From contig JAHHSI010000015.1 in assembly GCA_020025275.1 (NCBI GenBank), positions 1 through 49,321 on the forward strand: DNA of 49,321 nt, given 5' to 3'. Each line of letters starts with the position of its first letter. Position 1 is the first letter of the stretch. The notes below the pieces were generated by a model. It searched no databases. It had not been told where the DNA came from and saw only the letters and a list, made by a program, of their open reading frames with translations. This stretch comes from Oscillospiraceae bacterium (GTDB lineage Bacteria > Bacillota > Clostridia > Oscillospirales > Oscillospiraceae). The translations under genes were made by a program, and so were the position numbers. Shown here in pieces: positions 25,956 to 34,766 of this stretch.

Positions 25956-27161
25956 CTATTCTCCACGGTAGACCGTTCTGCCATCGCAGACCGTCTCCAT
26001 CAGATAGCCGTACAGTGTCTCCCCGGCAAACGGGGTGGCCCGGCCGCGGGTCGCAAATTTTTCCGGGTCCACCACCCATGTCCGCTCCAGATCCCACACG
26101 CAGCGATCCTCGCCCAGCGGGATGCCGAAGCGGCGGCGCGGTGCATAGGCCATCAAATCCACCAGTTTCTCCAGCGGTACGATGCCGGGCCGCACCAGCT
26201 TTGTATATAGCACCGGGAAGGCCGTCTCCAGTCCCACGATGCCAAAGGCGCTGCCGGCCAAGCCCCGGCTCTTCTCCTCCACGGAATGGGGGGCATGATC
26301 GGTGGCGATCATATCCACGGTGCCGTCCAGAACGCCCTCCACCAGCGCCTCCCGGTCCTCCCGGCTGCGCAGCGGAGGATTCATCTTGAACCGGCCGTCC
26401 TCCTGCAGATCATTTTCATCCAGTACCAGATAATGCGGGCCCGTCTCACAGGTCACGTCCACCCCCGAACGCTTGGCCTGCCGGATGATCTCCACACTCT
26501 CCTTGGTGGAGATGTGGCAGACATGGTAGCTGCATCCCGTCTGGGCGCACAGCTCCAGATCCCGGGCGATCTGGGCGTACTCACTCTCGGAGCAGATGCC
26601 CCGATGTCCGTGGGCCGCGGCATAGGTTCCATTGTGGATATACCCGCCGTGCAGGAGTTCGTTGACCTCACAGTGGGCGGCGATCACCTTGCCCAGTGCC
26701 TTGGCCTGCTCCATGGCCCGTCGCATCATCTCGTCCCGCTGCACACCTCTGCCGTCGTCGGAAAAAGCGATCACATCCGGAGCCATTCCCACCAGATCCG
26801 CCAACTCCTCTCCCGCCTCGTCCACGGTGATGGCGCCGTAGGGATAGATATGGATGCAGGCCTTCTCCCGAATGGCCGCCAGCTGCAGCGCCAGATGTTC
26901 CCGGCTGTCCATCACCGGCTTGAGATTGGGCATAGTGCAAACGGCGGTATACCCACCGGCCGCCGCCGCCCGGGAGCCGGAGCCGATGTCCTCCTTATAA
27001 AAAAAACCCGGCTCACGAAAATGCACATGCACATCGCAAAAACCGGGAAAGGAAACAAATCTGGAATTGTCAGTAGCAGTACCGATATCGGTACCGTGAT
27101 ACACCAGAAAATGGGAAGAATTACCGCTGGGGCGGTTATTTGCCTGCTTCAGCTGCTCCAT
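25956..27161 (-). CDS. pyrC: Dihydroorotase
   Basis: A 401-residue class I-type amidohydrolase that interconverts carbamoyl-aspartate and dihydroorotate. The metal motif DVHVHFREPG is at about residues 43-52, with later GPHYL and ATDHAPHS motifs. The N-terminus is short: only about 38 residues precede the metal motif, against about 55 in typical class I enzymes. Start at 27161: AAAGGAGGAACTT precedes this ATG. It is the first gene of the pyr operon, after a short leader with a terminator-like hairpin. Confidence 0.9.
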   Translation of the reverse strand: MEQLKQANNRPSGNSSHFLVYHGTDIGTATDNSRFVSFPGFCDVHVHFREPGFFYKEDIGSGSRAAAAGGYTAVCTMPNLKPVMDSREHLALQLAAIREKACIHIYPYGAITVDEAGEELADLVGMAPDVIAFSDDGRGVQRDEMMRRAMEQAKALGKVIAAHCEVNELLHGGYIHNGTYAAAHGHRGICSESEYAQIARDLELCAQTGCSYHVCHISTKESVEIIRQAKRSGVDVTCETGPHYLVLDENDLQEDGRFKMNPPLRSREDREALVEGVLDGTVDMIATDHAPHSVEEKSRGLAGSAFGIVGLETAFPVLYTKLVRPGIVPLEKLVDLMAYAPRRRFGIPLGEDRCVWDLERTWVVDPEKFATRGRATPFAGETLYGYLMETVCDGRTVYRGE

Positions 27162-27180
27162 AAGTTCCTCCTTTGGCATG

Positions 27181-27205
27181 AAAAAATCCCGCTTGCTCAG
27201 CAGGG
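27181..27205 (-). promoter_or_regulatory. Possible transcription attenuator in the pyr leader
   Basis: On the minus strand CCC(U)GCU (27205-27199) pairs with AGCGGG (27193-27188), with a single bulged U and a five-base loop, followed by A and six T. It lies between the pyr promoter and pyrC, so it could stop transcription early. No clear antiterminator or PyrR site was seen. Confidence 0.45.
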
Positions 27206-27233
27206 AGTGTCCGAAAGCTACATATTGTCCTAT

Positions 27234-27262
27234 ATCATACATGGTACGGCATCATCCGTCAA
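27234..27262 (-). promoter_or_regulatory. Promoter of the pyr operon
   Basis: TTGACG (27262-27257), a 17-base spacer and TATGAT (27239-27234) on the minus strand, about 75 bases before the pyrC start. Confidence 0.8.
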
Positions 27263-27347
27263 GACTGCATATTGAAAAAATTGAGAGAAATTACATTTCC
27301 CCACAAGCTCTTTTTTGTCCAATCAGCACTATCTTTTTCTCCGCAGG

Positions 27348-27383
27348 AAAAAAAGGCCCGAACAAATGGTTCGGGCCTTTTTC
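27348..27383 (-). terminator. Terminator of the DUF362 gene
   Basis: A 12-bp perfect stem (27352-27363 with 27369-27380), with A and T runs on both sides. It ends the leftward DUF362 transcript before the pyr promoter. Confidence 0.9.
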
Positions 27384-27385
27384 CG

Positions 27386-28489
27386 TCAGATTTTGATAAG
27401 CTCGTACTCTCTCGTGCCGATCCCCAATTTCTCTGCGTGCTCCAGACAGCTCATCCAGCAGGTGTCAGGATGGATCCGGTGGAAGTGGTCGTGGTCACTG
27501 TGATCGCCCGTATCAGAGGCCGTGCCCCGCACAATGGGCTGGGCATTAACGGCATCGGCGCAGGCCATATCCAACGCCACCGGGTCGAAGGAGGCGAACA
27601 TTCCCACATTGGGGACGATGGCCGCATCGTTCTCGGCATGGCAGTCGCAGTTGGGCGAGACGTCGATCACGATGGAAATATGGAAGCAGGGACGTCCGTC
27701 CACCACAGCCTTGGTGTATTCGGCGATCTTACGGTTGAGCATCACCGAACCTTCATCGCTGTCGTTGATGATGGCGTCCTGGGGACATACAGCGATACAG
27801 CGTCCGCAGCCCACGCATTTGTCATGGTCGATGGATGCTTTCCGCTCCGTGACCGCAATGGCACTGTGAGCGCAGATTTTCGTGCACATCCCGCAGCCCA
27901 CGCAGTCCTCATGATGTACATGGGGCTTTCCCGACTTATGCTGCTCCATCTTGCCGGCACGAGAACCGCAGCCCATGCCGATGTTCTTCAGCGCACCGCC
28001 GAAACCGGCACTCTCATGGCCCTTGAAGTGGGTCAGCGAGATGAACACATCGGCATCCATGACCGCCTGTCCGATCTTGGCCTCCTTCACGTACTCGCCG
28101 CCCTCCACCGGCACATAGACCTCGTCCAGGCCCTTGATCCCGTCGGCAATGACCACCTGACATCCGGTGGACAGCGGGGAAAAGCCGTTGAGCGCCGCCG
28201 TATCCAAATGGTCCAGCCCGTTCTTGCGCCCGCCCACATAGAGGGTGTTGCAGTCCGTCAAAAACGGCTTGCCGCCCCGCTCCTTCACGAAATCAGCCAC
28301 GGTCTTGGCCCAGTTGGGACGCAGGAAAGCCAGATTCCCCGGCTCGCCGAAATGCATCTTGATGGCGACAAATTTCTTGTCAAAATCGATCTGATCCATG
28401 CCCGCCGTCTTCATCAGGCGGGTCAGTTTCTGCTGCAGATTTTCACGGAAATCCGCCCGCAGATCTCCATAATAAACTTTCGATGCCAT
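27386..28489 (-). CDS. DUF362 protein with two 4Fe-4S clusters
   Basis: A 367-residue cytoplasmic protein. The DUF362 domain (FVAIKMHFGEPGN, LTHFKGHESAGFGGALKNIGMGC) surrounds a bacterial ferredoxin insert with CVGCGMCTKIC and CVGCGRCIAVCP, two full CxxCxxCxxxC motifs. DUF362 ferredoxins are common in anaerobes; their electron partners are mostly unknown. AAGGAG precedes the ATG. It stands alone between a terminator and a divergent promoter shared with rluA. Confidence 0.85.
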   Translation of the reverse strand: MASKVYYGDLRADFRENLQQKLTRLMKTAGMDQIDFDKKFVAIKMHFGEPGNLAFLRPNWAKTVADFVKERGGKPFLTDCNTLYVGGRKNGLDHLDTAALNGFSPLSTGCQVVIADGIKGLDEVYVPVEGGEYVKEAKIGQAVMDADVFISLTHFKGHESAGFGGALKNIGMGCGSRAGKMEQHKSGKPHVHHEDCVGCGMCTKICAHSAIAVTERKASIDHDKCVGCGRCIAVCPQDAIINDSDEGSVMLNRKIAEYTKAVVDGRPCFHISIVIDVSPNCDCHAENDAAIVPNVGMFASFDPVALDMACADAVNAQPIVRGTASDTGDHSDHDHFHRIHPDTCWMSCLEHAEKLGIGTREYELIKI

Positions 28490-28527
28490 AAGCTGTAGAC
28501 GCTCCTTCTCTTTCGTATATAATTGAG

Positions 28528-28556
28528 TATAGCATAATCCCCCTCTCTATGCTATA
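28528..28556. promoter_or_regulatory. Inverted repeat carrying two divergent -10 boxes
   Basis: TATAGCAT (28528-28535) and ATGCTATA (28549-28556) form an inverted repeat. The right arm supplies the extended -10 TGCTATAAT for the rightward rluA gene (28550-28558). The left arm supplies TGCTATACT on the minus strand for the DUF362 gene (28534-28526). Neither promoter has a clear -35. Confidence 0.5.
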
Positions 28557-28581
28557 ATTTTTCGTAAAAGGAGGGGAATTG

Positions 28582-29463
28582 ATGACTTTGCTTCGCCACT
28601 GCATCACGCAGGCGGAGGACGGTGTCACGGTGCGGGATATCCTCACCACGCGCTTCCATATCTCCACCACACTCCGCAAACAGATCAAGCGCCGCGTGGG
28701 CGCTCTTCTCCTCAACGGACAGAGCGTCACCGTGTCCGGCACCGTCCACTGCGGCGATATACTGGAGGTGGATGTGTCCGACCATGCACCGATGCATCCC
28801 ATTCCCCCGGTGGATTTTCCGCTGGACATTCTCTGGGAGGACGAGTATTTGCTGGTGCTCAATAAGCCGGCCGGCATCGTCGTGCACGGAGCGGAACTGA
28901 CGGAAGAGACCGTCACCATCGCCGGCGCCGTAGCCCACTATCTCCAAAGTCCCTGCTTTCACGCCGTCAACCGGTTGGATCGTGGAACCACCGGGGCCAT
29001 GGTGGTGGCCAAAAGCGGCTATCTCCACCAGCGGTGCATGGCGTTGCTGCACACGGACGGCTTTTACCGGGAATATCGAGCCATCTGCGAAGGGATTCCC
29101 ACCCCCGCCGCAGGGACAATCACCCTGCCCATCGGCCGGGACGAGCGCTCGTTGCTCCGCCGCTGCGTCCGTGAGGACGGTGCGCCGGCCGTCACAGAGT
29201 ACGAAGTGTTGGAAACCTTTCATAACCGCTCGCTGCTGCGGCTCACCCCTCACACCGGGCGCACCCATCAGCTGCGGGTCCATATGGCCGCCACGGGCCA
29301 TCCTCTTACCGGGGACTGGCTCTACGGCACGGAGGATCCGTCTCTGATTTCCCGTCCTGCGCTTCATTCTTATACCGTACACTTCACCCATCCCATCACC
29401 GATGAAGCGGTGAACATTACCGCCCCCCTCCCGGAGGATTTGGTCCGTTTATTGGCGGAATGA
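28582..29463 (+). CDS. RluA-family pseudouridine synthase
   Basis: A 293-residue enzyme converting uridine to pseudouridine in RNA. A short S4-like segment is at the N-terminus, then the catalytic NRLDRGTTGAMVVAK with the invariant Asp, the REYRAICEG strand, and HTGRTHQLRVHM. These are RluA/RluC/RluD class motifs; which rRNA or tRNA position is modified cannot be read from the sequence. The ATG at 28582 follows AAGGAGGGG. ksgA follows 75 bases later, so two RNA-modification genes are adjacent. Confidence 0.9.
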   Translation: MTLLRHCITQAEDGVTVRDILTTRFHISTTLRKQIKRRVGALLLNGQSVTVSGTVHCGDILEVDVSDHAPMHPIPPVDFPLDILWEDEYLLVLNKPAGIVVHGAELTEETVTIAGAVAHYLQSPCFHAVNRLDRGTTGAMVVAKSGYLHQRCMALLHTDGFYREYRAICEGIPTPAAGTITLPIGRDERSLLRRCVREDGAPAVTEYEVLETFHNRSLLRLTPHTGRTHQLRVHMAATGHPLTGDWLYGTEDPSLISRPALHSYTVHFTHPITDEAVNITAPLPEDLVRLLAE

Positions 29464-29478
29464 TGGTGAATTTTCGCC

Positions 29479-29507
29479 TTTACGGGATTCACCTGCCGTG
29501 TTATACT
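29479..29507 (+). promoter_or_regulatory. Possible promoter of ksgA
   Basis: TTTACG (29479-29484), a 17-base spacer and TATACT (29502-29507) with an upstream TG (extended -10). Confidence 0.5.
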
Positions 29508-29538
29508 GTATTCTACATTTTGTTAAAGGAGGTCCAAC

Positions 29539-30399
29539 ATGGATCTTTGCAACCGACACGATATTGAATCCCTGCTGGGACGCCACGGCTTCCGTTTTTC
29601 CAAGTCGCTGGGACAGAATTTCTTGATCGACGGCTCTGTTCCGCTGCGGATCGCTGAAGCCTGCGGTGCCGACGAAACCACCGGTGTTCTGGAAATCGGT
29701 CCCGGCATCGGCCCCCTCACCCGGCAGCTGGCACAGCGCGCCGGCAAAGTAGTGTCCGTGGAATTGGATCGCCGTCTCTACCCGGTGCTGTCGGAGACGA
29801 TGGGCGGCTTTGATAACTTCACTCTGGTCGAAGGGGACATTATGAAGTTTGATCTTGCCGCTTTGGTAGAAGAGCATTTGGCAGGCCTGCGCCCCATTCT
29901 CTGCGCCAACCTTCCCTACAACATCACCACGCCCCTGCTGACCCGCTGCGTGGAGAGCAACCTTTTCGATTCGCTCACCGTGCTCATTCAAAAGGAAGTG
30001 GCCCAGCGGATCTGTGCCGCCCCCGGCACCGCCGATTACGGTGCTTTCTCCCTGCTGATGCAGTACTATACGGAGCCGGAGATCCTCTTCACCGTCCCCA
30101 ACACCTCTTTTTTGCCGGCGCCCAAGGTGACCTCGGCGGTCATCCACTGCCCGGTACGCCGTGAGCCGCCGGTGCAGGTCAAGTCCACCGCTTCTCTCTG
30201 GCGGGCTGTCCGCTCCGGCTTTGCCCAGCGGCGCAAAACGCTGGTCAACTCCCTGCAAAGCGGCTATCCCCTGCCCAAGGAGACGCTGTCTCAGGCCATT
30301 GAGGCCTGCGGTCTCCCGCCTACGATCCGTGGCGAGCGGCTGAGTCTGGCCGAATATGCCCGGTTGGCCGATCTATTGGACGAGGCTCTGGCAAAATAA
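29539..30399 (+). CDS. ksgA: 16S rRNA adenine dimethyltransferase RsmA
   Basis: A 286-residue SAM-dependent methyltransferase that dimethylates the two adjacent adenines near the 3' end of 16S rRNA late in small-subunit assembly. Motifs are SLGQNFLID, the SAM-binding VLEIGPGIGPLT, the acidic SVELDRRL, and catalytic NLPYNITTPLL. The C-terminal domain has the FAQRRKTLVNSL segment. A full AAAGGAGG site precedes the ATG. Full length for the family. Confidence 0.95.
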   Translation: MDLCNRHDIESLLGRHGFRFSKSLGQNFLIDGSVPLRIAEACGADETTGVLEIGPGIGPLTRQLAQRAGKVVSVELDRRLYPVLSETMGGFDNFTLVEGDIMKFDLAALVEEHLAGLRPILCANLPYNITTPLLTRCVESNLFDSLTVLIQKEVAQRICAAPGTADYGAFSLLMQYYTEPEILFTVPNTSFLPAPKVTSAVIHCPVRREPPVQVKSTASLWRAVRSGFAQRRKTLVNSLQSGYPLPKETLSQAIEACGLPPTIRGERLSLAEYARLADLLDEALAK

Positions 30400-30504
30400 G
30401 CCCCCTGCCCCGTCCTTCCTTTATCGATCCGGTCGGCGGCCCTCATTGGCGGCCGATAGGAACAGCCCCTACCAATGGATTCCCCCGTCAGATTGCTCTA
30501 CAGT

Positions 30505-30533
30505 AAAAAGCTCGGAGATTCTCCGAGCTTTTC
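30505..30533. terminator. Bidirectional terminator
   Basis: A perfect 12-bp stem (30506-30517 with 30521-30532) with an ATT loop and A/T runs at both feet. It lies between converging ksgA and yqeC. Confidence 0.88.
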
Positions 30534-30536
30534 TCT

Positions 30537-31205
30537 TTATCTTCCGTCATGGCAGCGCTGCCACGTCTCTTCCCGCAGCGAACCGGCGGCCACGGGCCAC
30601 GGCAGGAGCCGGGCCAGCTGCTGAACCTCCGTACCTGTTGTGGCATCCGTCTGGTTGATGAAGATGCGGTCAGCGAAAGCCTCCGCCTGCAGCACGGCGG
30701 CAACGCACTCCGGCGTGGCCGGTGCCTCCATGGGCGCACCGCAGCACCGGGCAAACAGCTCCGGGCGATGGGCCGCTTCCCCGATAGGTCTACCCAATCC
30801 GGCGGCCCCCACTACACAGACCGTTTGCTGCCGACACGCCGGCAGCACCGGCTCCCATGGTGCGTGTGCTTTCAGCGGACGTCCGGCTGCGCCGTCTGCC
30901 TCCACCAAGACAAAATCCGCCAGCGTCTCCCAACCGGCTGCAGCAGGCGGACACAGCTTCCCTTGGGCTGTATCCGGCTGTCCCAGATAAGCCATCCCCG
31001 CCGCCTGCAGCATCTTCTCCGCTTCCTGCACCGTTGAACACACCACGTCCTTCCTCGGAAGCCACATCTTTGTCGTGGTGCAGAGCAGCACCGTTCCACG
31101 AGGACGCAGTTCCTCTGCCAAGCGTTGGATCAGTCCGGTTTTTCCGCCGCTGCCCATAATGGCACTGACGCCCTCCCGGATCTCCAATACGTCGCACAGC
31201 TTCAT
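30537..31205 (-). CDS. yqeC: Selenium-cofactor biosynthesis protein YqeC
   Basis: A 222-residue protein with a P-loop-like GSGGKTGL (18-25), TTTKMWLP, and the family motif VEADGAAGRPLKAHAPWEPV. YqeC is found with selenium-dependent molybdenum hydroxylases such as xanthine dehydrogenase and is linked to making their labile selenium cofactor. Its presence implies that a selenium-dependent purine hydroxylase exists elsewhere in the genome, which agrees with the ygeY/ygeW region. Its ATG overlaps the stop of the upstream methylase gene. Confidence 0.88.
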   Translation of the reverse strand: MKLCDVLEIREGVSAIMGSGGKTGLIQRLAEELRPRGTVLLCTTTKMWLPRKDVVCSTVQEAEKMLQAAGMAYLGQPDTAQGKLCPPAAAGWETLADFVLVEADGAAGRPLKAHAPWEPVLPACRQQTVCVVGAAGLGRPIGEAAHRPELFARCCGAPMEAPATPECVAAVLQAEAFADRIFINQTDATTGTEVQQLARLLPWPVAAGSLREETWQRCHDGR

Positions 31206-32224
31206 CGCAGCTCCTCCATTCCCCGCAGCAGCCCCGCCGCACTGTATCGTCCGCTGCGGCGGCAGAAGCAGCGATCGAGTGCCTTTTGATTCTCTGCACA
31301 GTGCTCGATTTCTTTGCTGTAAAGCCTTGCCACTTCTCCCAATTCCTCTCTGGTGCGGCAGTCCCTGCCCAGCGCCATGATCACAAGAACATGGAACACG
31401 GCATATTTCACCTGTGGTAAGACGCGGCCTGTATAAACCCCCTGCAGCATAAAGCGGAAAAGGTCGTATACCAGCAGCTTCTCAGCCACTTGTGCTCGGA
31501 ATCCTGTCCAGACCCCCGCCGTGTCCGCCGGTTCCCTACCGCTGCGGCAGGCTGTTTGCAGCAGCTCACGCCATGCCGGCGTCAGGATCTCCATCCGGAG
31601 CAGCCGCTCCCGATAGGCCGCCAGCACACCATCTTGGGAGCACTCCAATTCTTCTTCTCCATCCAGCTCCTGCGCCAGCGCCAACAGCCGGCGCAGCCGC
31701 TCCTCCATGGTCCGCTGCCGCTCCTGCACCAGCGCCAGCGCCTTCTCTCTCCCTTTCCATAAGCGATAAAACTGCGCCCCGTCAATATCTGTATACTCGG
31801 TGATTTCTTCCTCTGTTTCCTCTGTGACAAACTCCACCGGCTCCTCCCGCAGAAGATAGGTCGTCACCCACGCCGGACAGGAGAGCCCCGGCATGATCTC
31901 CCGCCGACCGCCATACTGCACCACAAAGCGTGGATGCAGATGACAGGTGCGGCAGAGTGCCTCCTCACCGCACGCCGCATAGAGGTCGCAGAGCTGCGCC
32001 TGATTCAATAAGACGCAGCGCCCCTCCTTACGGGCCAGCTGCATCTCTCCATCCACCGTCACCAGTGCCCGGCGCATCCGCTGCCCCAGCGCTCCGTCCA
32101 TGGCACGAAACCGCAGAACACTCGGCTCGTCCACTGGGATCTCCCACCCGGCGCAGCACGTGTCGGGACAGCCCCCTGCCAGACATCGAAACTCCTGATC
32201 CCATTGTGGCTTTGTGATTTTCAT
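31202..32224 (-). CDS. FliB-like lysine N-methylase
   Basis: A 340-residue protein with an N-terminal cysteine cluster (C14, C19, C23, C24 in CLAGGCPDTCC). A second cluster follows near residues 95-120 (C-DLYAACGEEALCRTCHLHPR). This is the flagellin lysine-N-methylase FliB family, related to YkgJ metal-cluster proteins. FliB methylates surface lysines of flagellin in Salmonella. No flagellar gene is in the window, so the target may differ. The ATG at 32224 follows GCAGGAGG. It is translationally coupled to yqeC (4-base overlap). Confidence 0.8.
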   Translation of the reverse strand: MKITKPQWDQEFRCLAGGCPDTCCAGWEIPVDEPSVLRFRAMDGALGQRMRRALVTVDGEMQLARKEGRCVLLNQAQLCDLYAACGEEALCRTCHLHPRFVVQYGGRREIMPGLSCPAWVTTYLLREEPVEFVTEETEEEITEYTDIDGAQFYRLWKGREKALALVQERQRTMEERLRRLLALAQELDGEEELECSQDGVLAAYRERLLRMEILTPAWRELLQTACRSGREPADTAGVWTGFRAQVAEKLLVYDLFRFMLQGVYTGRVLPQVKYAVFHVLVIMALGRDCRTREELGEVARLYSKEIEHCAENQKALDRCFCRRSGRYSAAGLLRGMEELR

Positions 32225-32444
32225 ACCGCCATCCTCCTGCGTTGTTTTCTCTATCATACCCGCACCGTGGCAGCTTGGCAAGCAAAACCGGAACCCTCCT
32301 TGTGCCTTCCGGTTTCCCCTCATCCCCCATCTTGTGCCGTATTCCGACAGGGCCCTTCTATATCTTGTGTCCCGTTTAGCTATTTTCTACAAAATATAGT
32401 CGCATATTTCTGCGCCATTTTCCACCGCATTTTCCCTTTCCCTC

Positions 32445-32476
32445 TTGCAAGCCTTCGGATTATCGTGTAGTATAAT
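32445..32476 (+). promoter_or_regulatory. Probable promoter of nrdD
   Basis: TATAAT at 32471-32476, with TTGCAA at 32445-32450. The 20-base spacer is long, so the -35 is doubtful. The rest of 32225-32584 holds the NrdR boxes and nothing gene-like. Confidence 0.5.
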
Positions 32477-32507
32477 ACATGTTCCGAAACAAAACCCTCG
32501 GGACACC

Positions 32508-32554
32508 ACATGATATAGTTTTTTCTTTGCACTGCACCACACAATATATGGTGC
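32508..32554 (+). promoter_or_regulatory. Tandem NrdR boxes
   Basis: The downstream box at 32539-32554 (ACACAATATATGGTGC) matches the NrdR consensus at all but three or so positions. A weaker box lies exactly 31 bases upstream at 32508-32523, the usual three-helical-turn spacing. NrdR is the dATP/ATP-sensing repressor of ribonucleotide reductase genes. Confidence 0.75.
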
Positions 32555-32584
32555 TCATCAGAGAGTTCACAAAAGGAGAAGCGT

Positions 32585-34759
32585 ATGAAAATCATTAAGA
32601 GAAATGGCTCCGAAGTCATTTTTGACATCACCAAGATCATCGTCGCTGTCACCAAGGCCAACAGCGCCGTCCCGGAAGCAGACCGCATGACACCTGTGCA
32701 GATCCAGCGGATCGCCGAGTCGGTGGAACTGCAATGTCAAAAGACGGGCCGCGCCTCCACCGTGGAGGAGATTCAGGACATGGTGGAGACCCAGATCATG
32801 GCCCATGGTGCTTTTGAGGTCGCCAAGCAGTACATCACCTACCGCTACACCCGTTCTCTGGTCCGCAAATCCAACACCACCGATGACAAGATCCTCTCCC
32901 TCATCGAGTGCAACAACGAGGAGGCCAAGCAGGAGAACTCCAACAAAAACCCCGTGGTCAACTCCACACAGCGTGACTACATGGCCGGCGAGGTAAGCCG
33001 CGACATTACCAATCGCATCCTGCTGCCCAAGGACATCGTGGATGCCCACAACGAGGGCCTCATCCACTTCCACGACAGTGACTACTATGCCCAGCATATG
33101 CACAACTGCGATCTGGTGAATCTGGAGGATATGCTGCAAAACGGCACGGTCATCACCGGCACCATGATTGAGAAACCTCACAGCTTTGCCACCGCCTGCA
33201 ACATTGCCACCCAGATCGTGGCACAGGTGGCCTCCAACCAGTACGGCGGCCAGTCCATCTCCCTGACCCATCTGGCTCCCTTTGTACAGATCAGCCGCGA
33301 GAAGCACCGTGTCTCCGTCCGCTCCGAGTTTGATGCCGTGGGCGTTGCGGTCAGCGACGAGCAGGTCAATGCTGTGGCCGAAAAGCGGCTGCGTGAGGAG
33401 ATCCGCCGCGGCGTGCAGACCATCCAGTATCAGGTCGTAACGCTGCTGACCACCAACGGCCAGGCCCCCTTCGTCACGGTCTTTATGTATCTGGGCGAGG
33501 CCAAGAACGAGCAGGAGCGCGACGATCTGGCGCTCATTATCGAGGAGACACTACTCCAGCGCTATCAGGGCGTCAAGAACGAGCAGGGCGTGTGGGTCAC
33601 GCCTGCCTTCCCCAAGCTGATCTACGTACTGGAAGAGGACAACATCCATGAGGATTCCAAGTACTGGAACCTGACCAAGCTGGCCGCCAAGTGCACGGCC
33701 AAGCGCATGGTGCCCGACTACATCAGTGAGAAGAAAATGCTGGAGCTGAAGGTCGACAAGAACGGCGAGGGCCACTGCTACACCTGCATGGGCTGCCGCA
33801 GCTTCCTGACCCCCTACGTGGACGAAAACGGCCAGCCCAAGTACTATGGCCGCTTCAATCAGGGTGTTGTCACTCTGAACCTGCCGGACGTGGCACTCAG
33901 CTCCGGCGGCAATATTGAGAAGTTCTGGCAGATTTTCGACGAGCGTCTTGAGCTGTGCCACCGGGCCCTCATGTGCCGCCACGAGCGTCTGAAGGGCACC
34001 CTGTCCGACGCCGCCCCCATTCTGTGGCAGCACGGTGCCTGTGCCCGTCTGAAGAAGGGCGAACCCATCGACAAGCTGCTCTTCGGCGGCTACTCCACCA
34101 TCTCTCTGGGCTATGCCGGCCTCTATGAGTGCGTGAAGTACATGACCGGCAAGTCCCACACGGACCCCTCTGCCACTCCCTTCGCCCTGAGCATCATGAA
34201 CAAGATGAATGATGCCTGCCAGAAGTGGAAGAGTATGCACAACATTGATTTCAGTCTCTACGGTACCCCTCTGGAATCCACCACCTACAAATTCGCCAAG
34301 TGCCTGCAAAAACGCTTCGGCATCATCGAAGGCGTCACCGATAAGGGCTATATCACCAACTCCTACCACGTCAACGTGGCCGAGCCCATCGATGCGTTCC
34401 AGAAGCTGGAGTTCGAGGCCCAGTTCCAGCATCTGTCCCCCGGCGGCGCGATCAGCTATATCGAGGTCCCGGATATGCAGAACAATCTGGACGCGGTGCT
34501 CAATGTGATGCAGTTCATCTACGACCACATCATTTACGCCGAGCTGAATACCAAGAGCGATTACTGCCAAGTCTGCGGTTGGGATGGCGAGATCCAGATC
34601 GTGGAAGAGGACGGCAAGCTGATCTGGAAGTGCCCCCAGTGCGGCAATACGGATCCGGACAAGATGAATGTGGCCCGCCGTACCTGCGGCTACATCGGCA
34701 CTCAGTTCTGGAATCAGGGCCGTACGCAGGAGATCAAGGATCGCGTGCTGCATCTGTAA
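32585..34759 (+). CDS. nrdD: Anaerobic ribonucleoside-triphosphate reductase
   Basis: A 724-residue class III ribonucleotide reductase. An ATP-cone domain fills the first 90 or so residues (MKIIKRNGSEVIFDITKI). The glycyl-radical core follows, then a four-cysteine zinc site (CQVCG and CPQCG), and the radical loop TCGYIGTQFWNQGR near the C-terminus. It reduces NTPs to dNTPs without oxygen, using formate. AAAGGAG precedes the ATG. It forms an operon with nrdG and is preceded by NrdR boxes. Confidence 0.96.
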   Translation: MKIIKRNGSEVIFDITKIIVAVTKANSAVPEADRMTPVQIQRIAESVELQCQKTGRASTVEEIQDMVETQIMAHGAFEVAKQYITYRYTRSLVRKSNTTDDKILSLIECNNEEAKQENSNKNPVVNSTQRDYMAGEVSRDITNRILLPKDIVDAHNEGLIHFHDSDYYAQHMHNCDLVNLEDMLQNGTVITGTMIEKPHSFATACNIATQIVAQVASNQYGGQSISLTHLAPFVQISREKHRVSVRSEFDAVGVAVSDEQVNAVAEKRLREEIRRGVQTIQYQVVTLLTTNGQAPFVTVFMYLGEAKNEQERDDLALIIEETLLQRYQGVKNEQGVWVTPAFPKLIYVLEEDNIHEDSKYWNLTKLAAKCTAKRMVPDYISEKKMLELKVDKNGEGHCYTCMGCRSFLTPYVDENGQPKYYGRFNQGVVTLNLPDVALSSGGNIEKFWQIFDERLELCHRALMCRHERLKGTLSDAAPILWQHGACARLKKGEPIDKLLFGGYSTISLGYAGLYECVKYMTGKSHTDPSATPFALSIMNKMNDACQKWKSMHNIDFSLYGTPLESTTYKFAKCLQKRFGIIEGVTDKGYITNSYHVNVAEPIDAFQKLEFEAQFQHLSPGGAISYIEVPDMQNNLDAVLNVMQFIYDHIIYAELNTKSDYCQVCGWDGEIQIVEEDGKLIWKCPQCGNTDPDKMNVARRTCGYIGTQFWNQGRTQEIKDRVLHL

Positions 34760-34766
34760 AACAGTC

